A DNA stretch of 64,000 nt from Nematostella vectensis (lineage: Eukaryota; Cnidaria; Anthozoa; Actiniaria; Edwardsiidae): assembly GCF_932526225.1 (NCBI RefSeq), contig NC_064037.1:9036203-9100202 (forward strand), given 5' to 3'. The notes below the pieces were generated by a model. That model made no database searches, was not told where the DNA came from, and saw only the letters and a list, made by a program, of their open reading frames with translations. The position numbers were made by a program, and so were the translations under genes. This document shows positions 63,677-64,000 of this stretch, piece after piece (the stretch's first letter is position 1; each line of letters opens with the position of its first letter).

Positions 63677-63774
63677 GTAAGTAAATGAAACAAAATTGTG
63701 TATCAATATCAAATGACAGTAGAAACATTAAGGATGTAATGTACCGCGATCAGTAGATGTTTTGCGCTTACTCT

Positions 63775-63967
63775 AAAGGTCGGTCCCTACTCGGACGTAA
63801 GTGCAAGCGCAGCGCACGCAATTTTCCGATTCTCACTCGAAGGCATGCGCAAGAATGAGCTCATAAGAACGCAACTACTTGATTTTCTTGCGCTTACTCT
63901 TGTTTGACTGATTCTCATTTGTGTTGCGCTTCCGTTTGTGCTTGCGTCCCAGTGAGAACCAACCTTA
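63775..63967. mobile_element. Imperfect fold-back element at right edge
   Basis: ggtcggtccctactcggacg, taagtgcaagcgcagcgcac at the left pairs imperfectly with gtgttgcgcttccgtttgtg, cttgcgtcccagtgagaacc at the right. Intronic, after the last visible exon. Confidence 0.6.
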
Positions 63968-64000
63968 ATAAACGTGTCAAGTGCAATAAAAATATTATAG

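Overview
The window is eukaryotic. It shows one plus-strand gene cut into at least 108 exons by GT-AG introns, almost every module bounded by phase-1 introns. An animal genome is clear from the extracellular domain families. A cnidarian, probably an anthozoan such as a sea anemone, is my inference from the N-terminal GCWKD...GGPWGNEVY cysteine module and the intron style; it is not proven. I see no minus-strand gene, no RNA gene, no second start codon with a signal peptide, no internal terminal exon and no polyadenylation-type gene end, so I read the window as a single open gene that runs past its right edge. || Layout. 1-5.4 kb: end of a 5' UTR intron, start codon at 122 with a signal peptide and a short basic pro-region ending in KR, two Cys/Pro exons, a cysteine-rich module, then a 1.3-kb acidic Ser/Thr/Glu/Pro-rich exon. 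5.6-25.5 kb: a diverged array of von Willebrand A domains (vWA) and laminin-G/concanavalin-A-like domains (LamG), separated by tiny Pro/Thr/Lys/Arg linker exons. 25.6-41.25 kb: about 4.6 nearly identical tandem copies of a 3,375-bp unit coding 836 residues (LamG-linker-vWA-LamG-linker-vWA). 41.3-63.7 kb: a second diverged array ending with a Cys-Pro-Gly-Pro exon at the edge. My exon chain sums to about 33.3 kb of coding sequence (about 11,090 codons) with 23 vWA and 26 LamG domains, and it keeps frame through every junction. || How the parts fit. There are two vWA classes. Class A (14 copies) keeps the MIDAS metal site (DxSxS, Thr, Asp). Class B (9 copies) has lost it, carries an extra Cys, and is always followed directly, without a linker, by a LamG that also carries one extra Cys (class B, 9 copies). 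I infer a disulfide-locked vWA-LamG supermodule. The modules are very rich in Arg/Lys while the N-terminal exon is acidic. The product is probably a giant secreted structural or adhesive protein; a nematocyst or mucus/matrix role is speculation. || Non-coding content. Introns hold two 148-bp hAT-like MITEs with perfect 8-bp target duplications, two TTAA-flanked inverted-repeat elements, three or more fold-back elements, several minisatellites and simple repeats.
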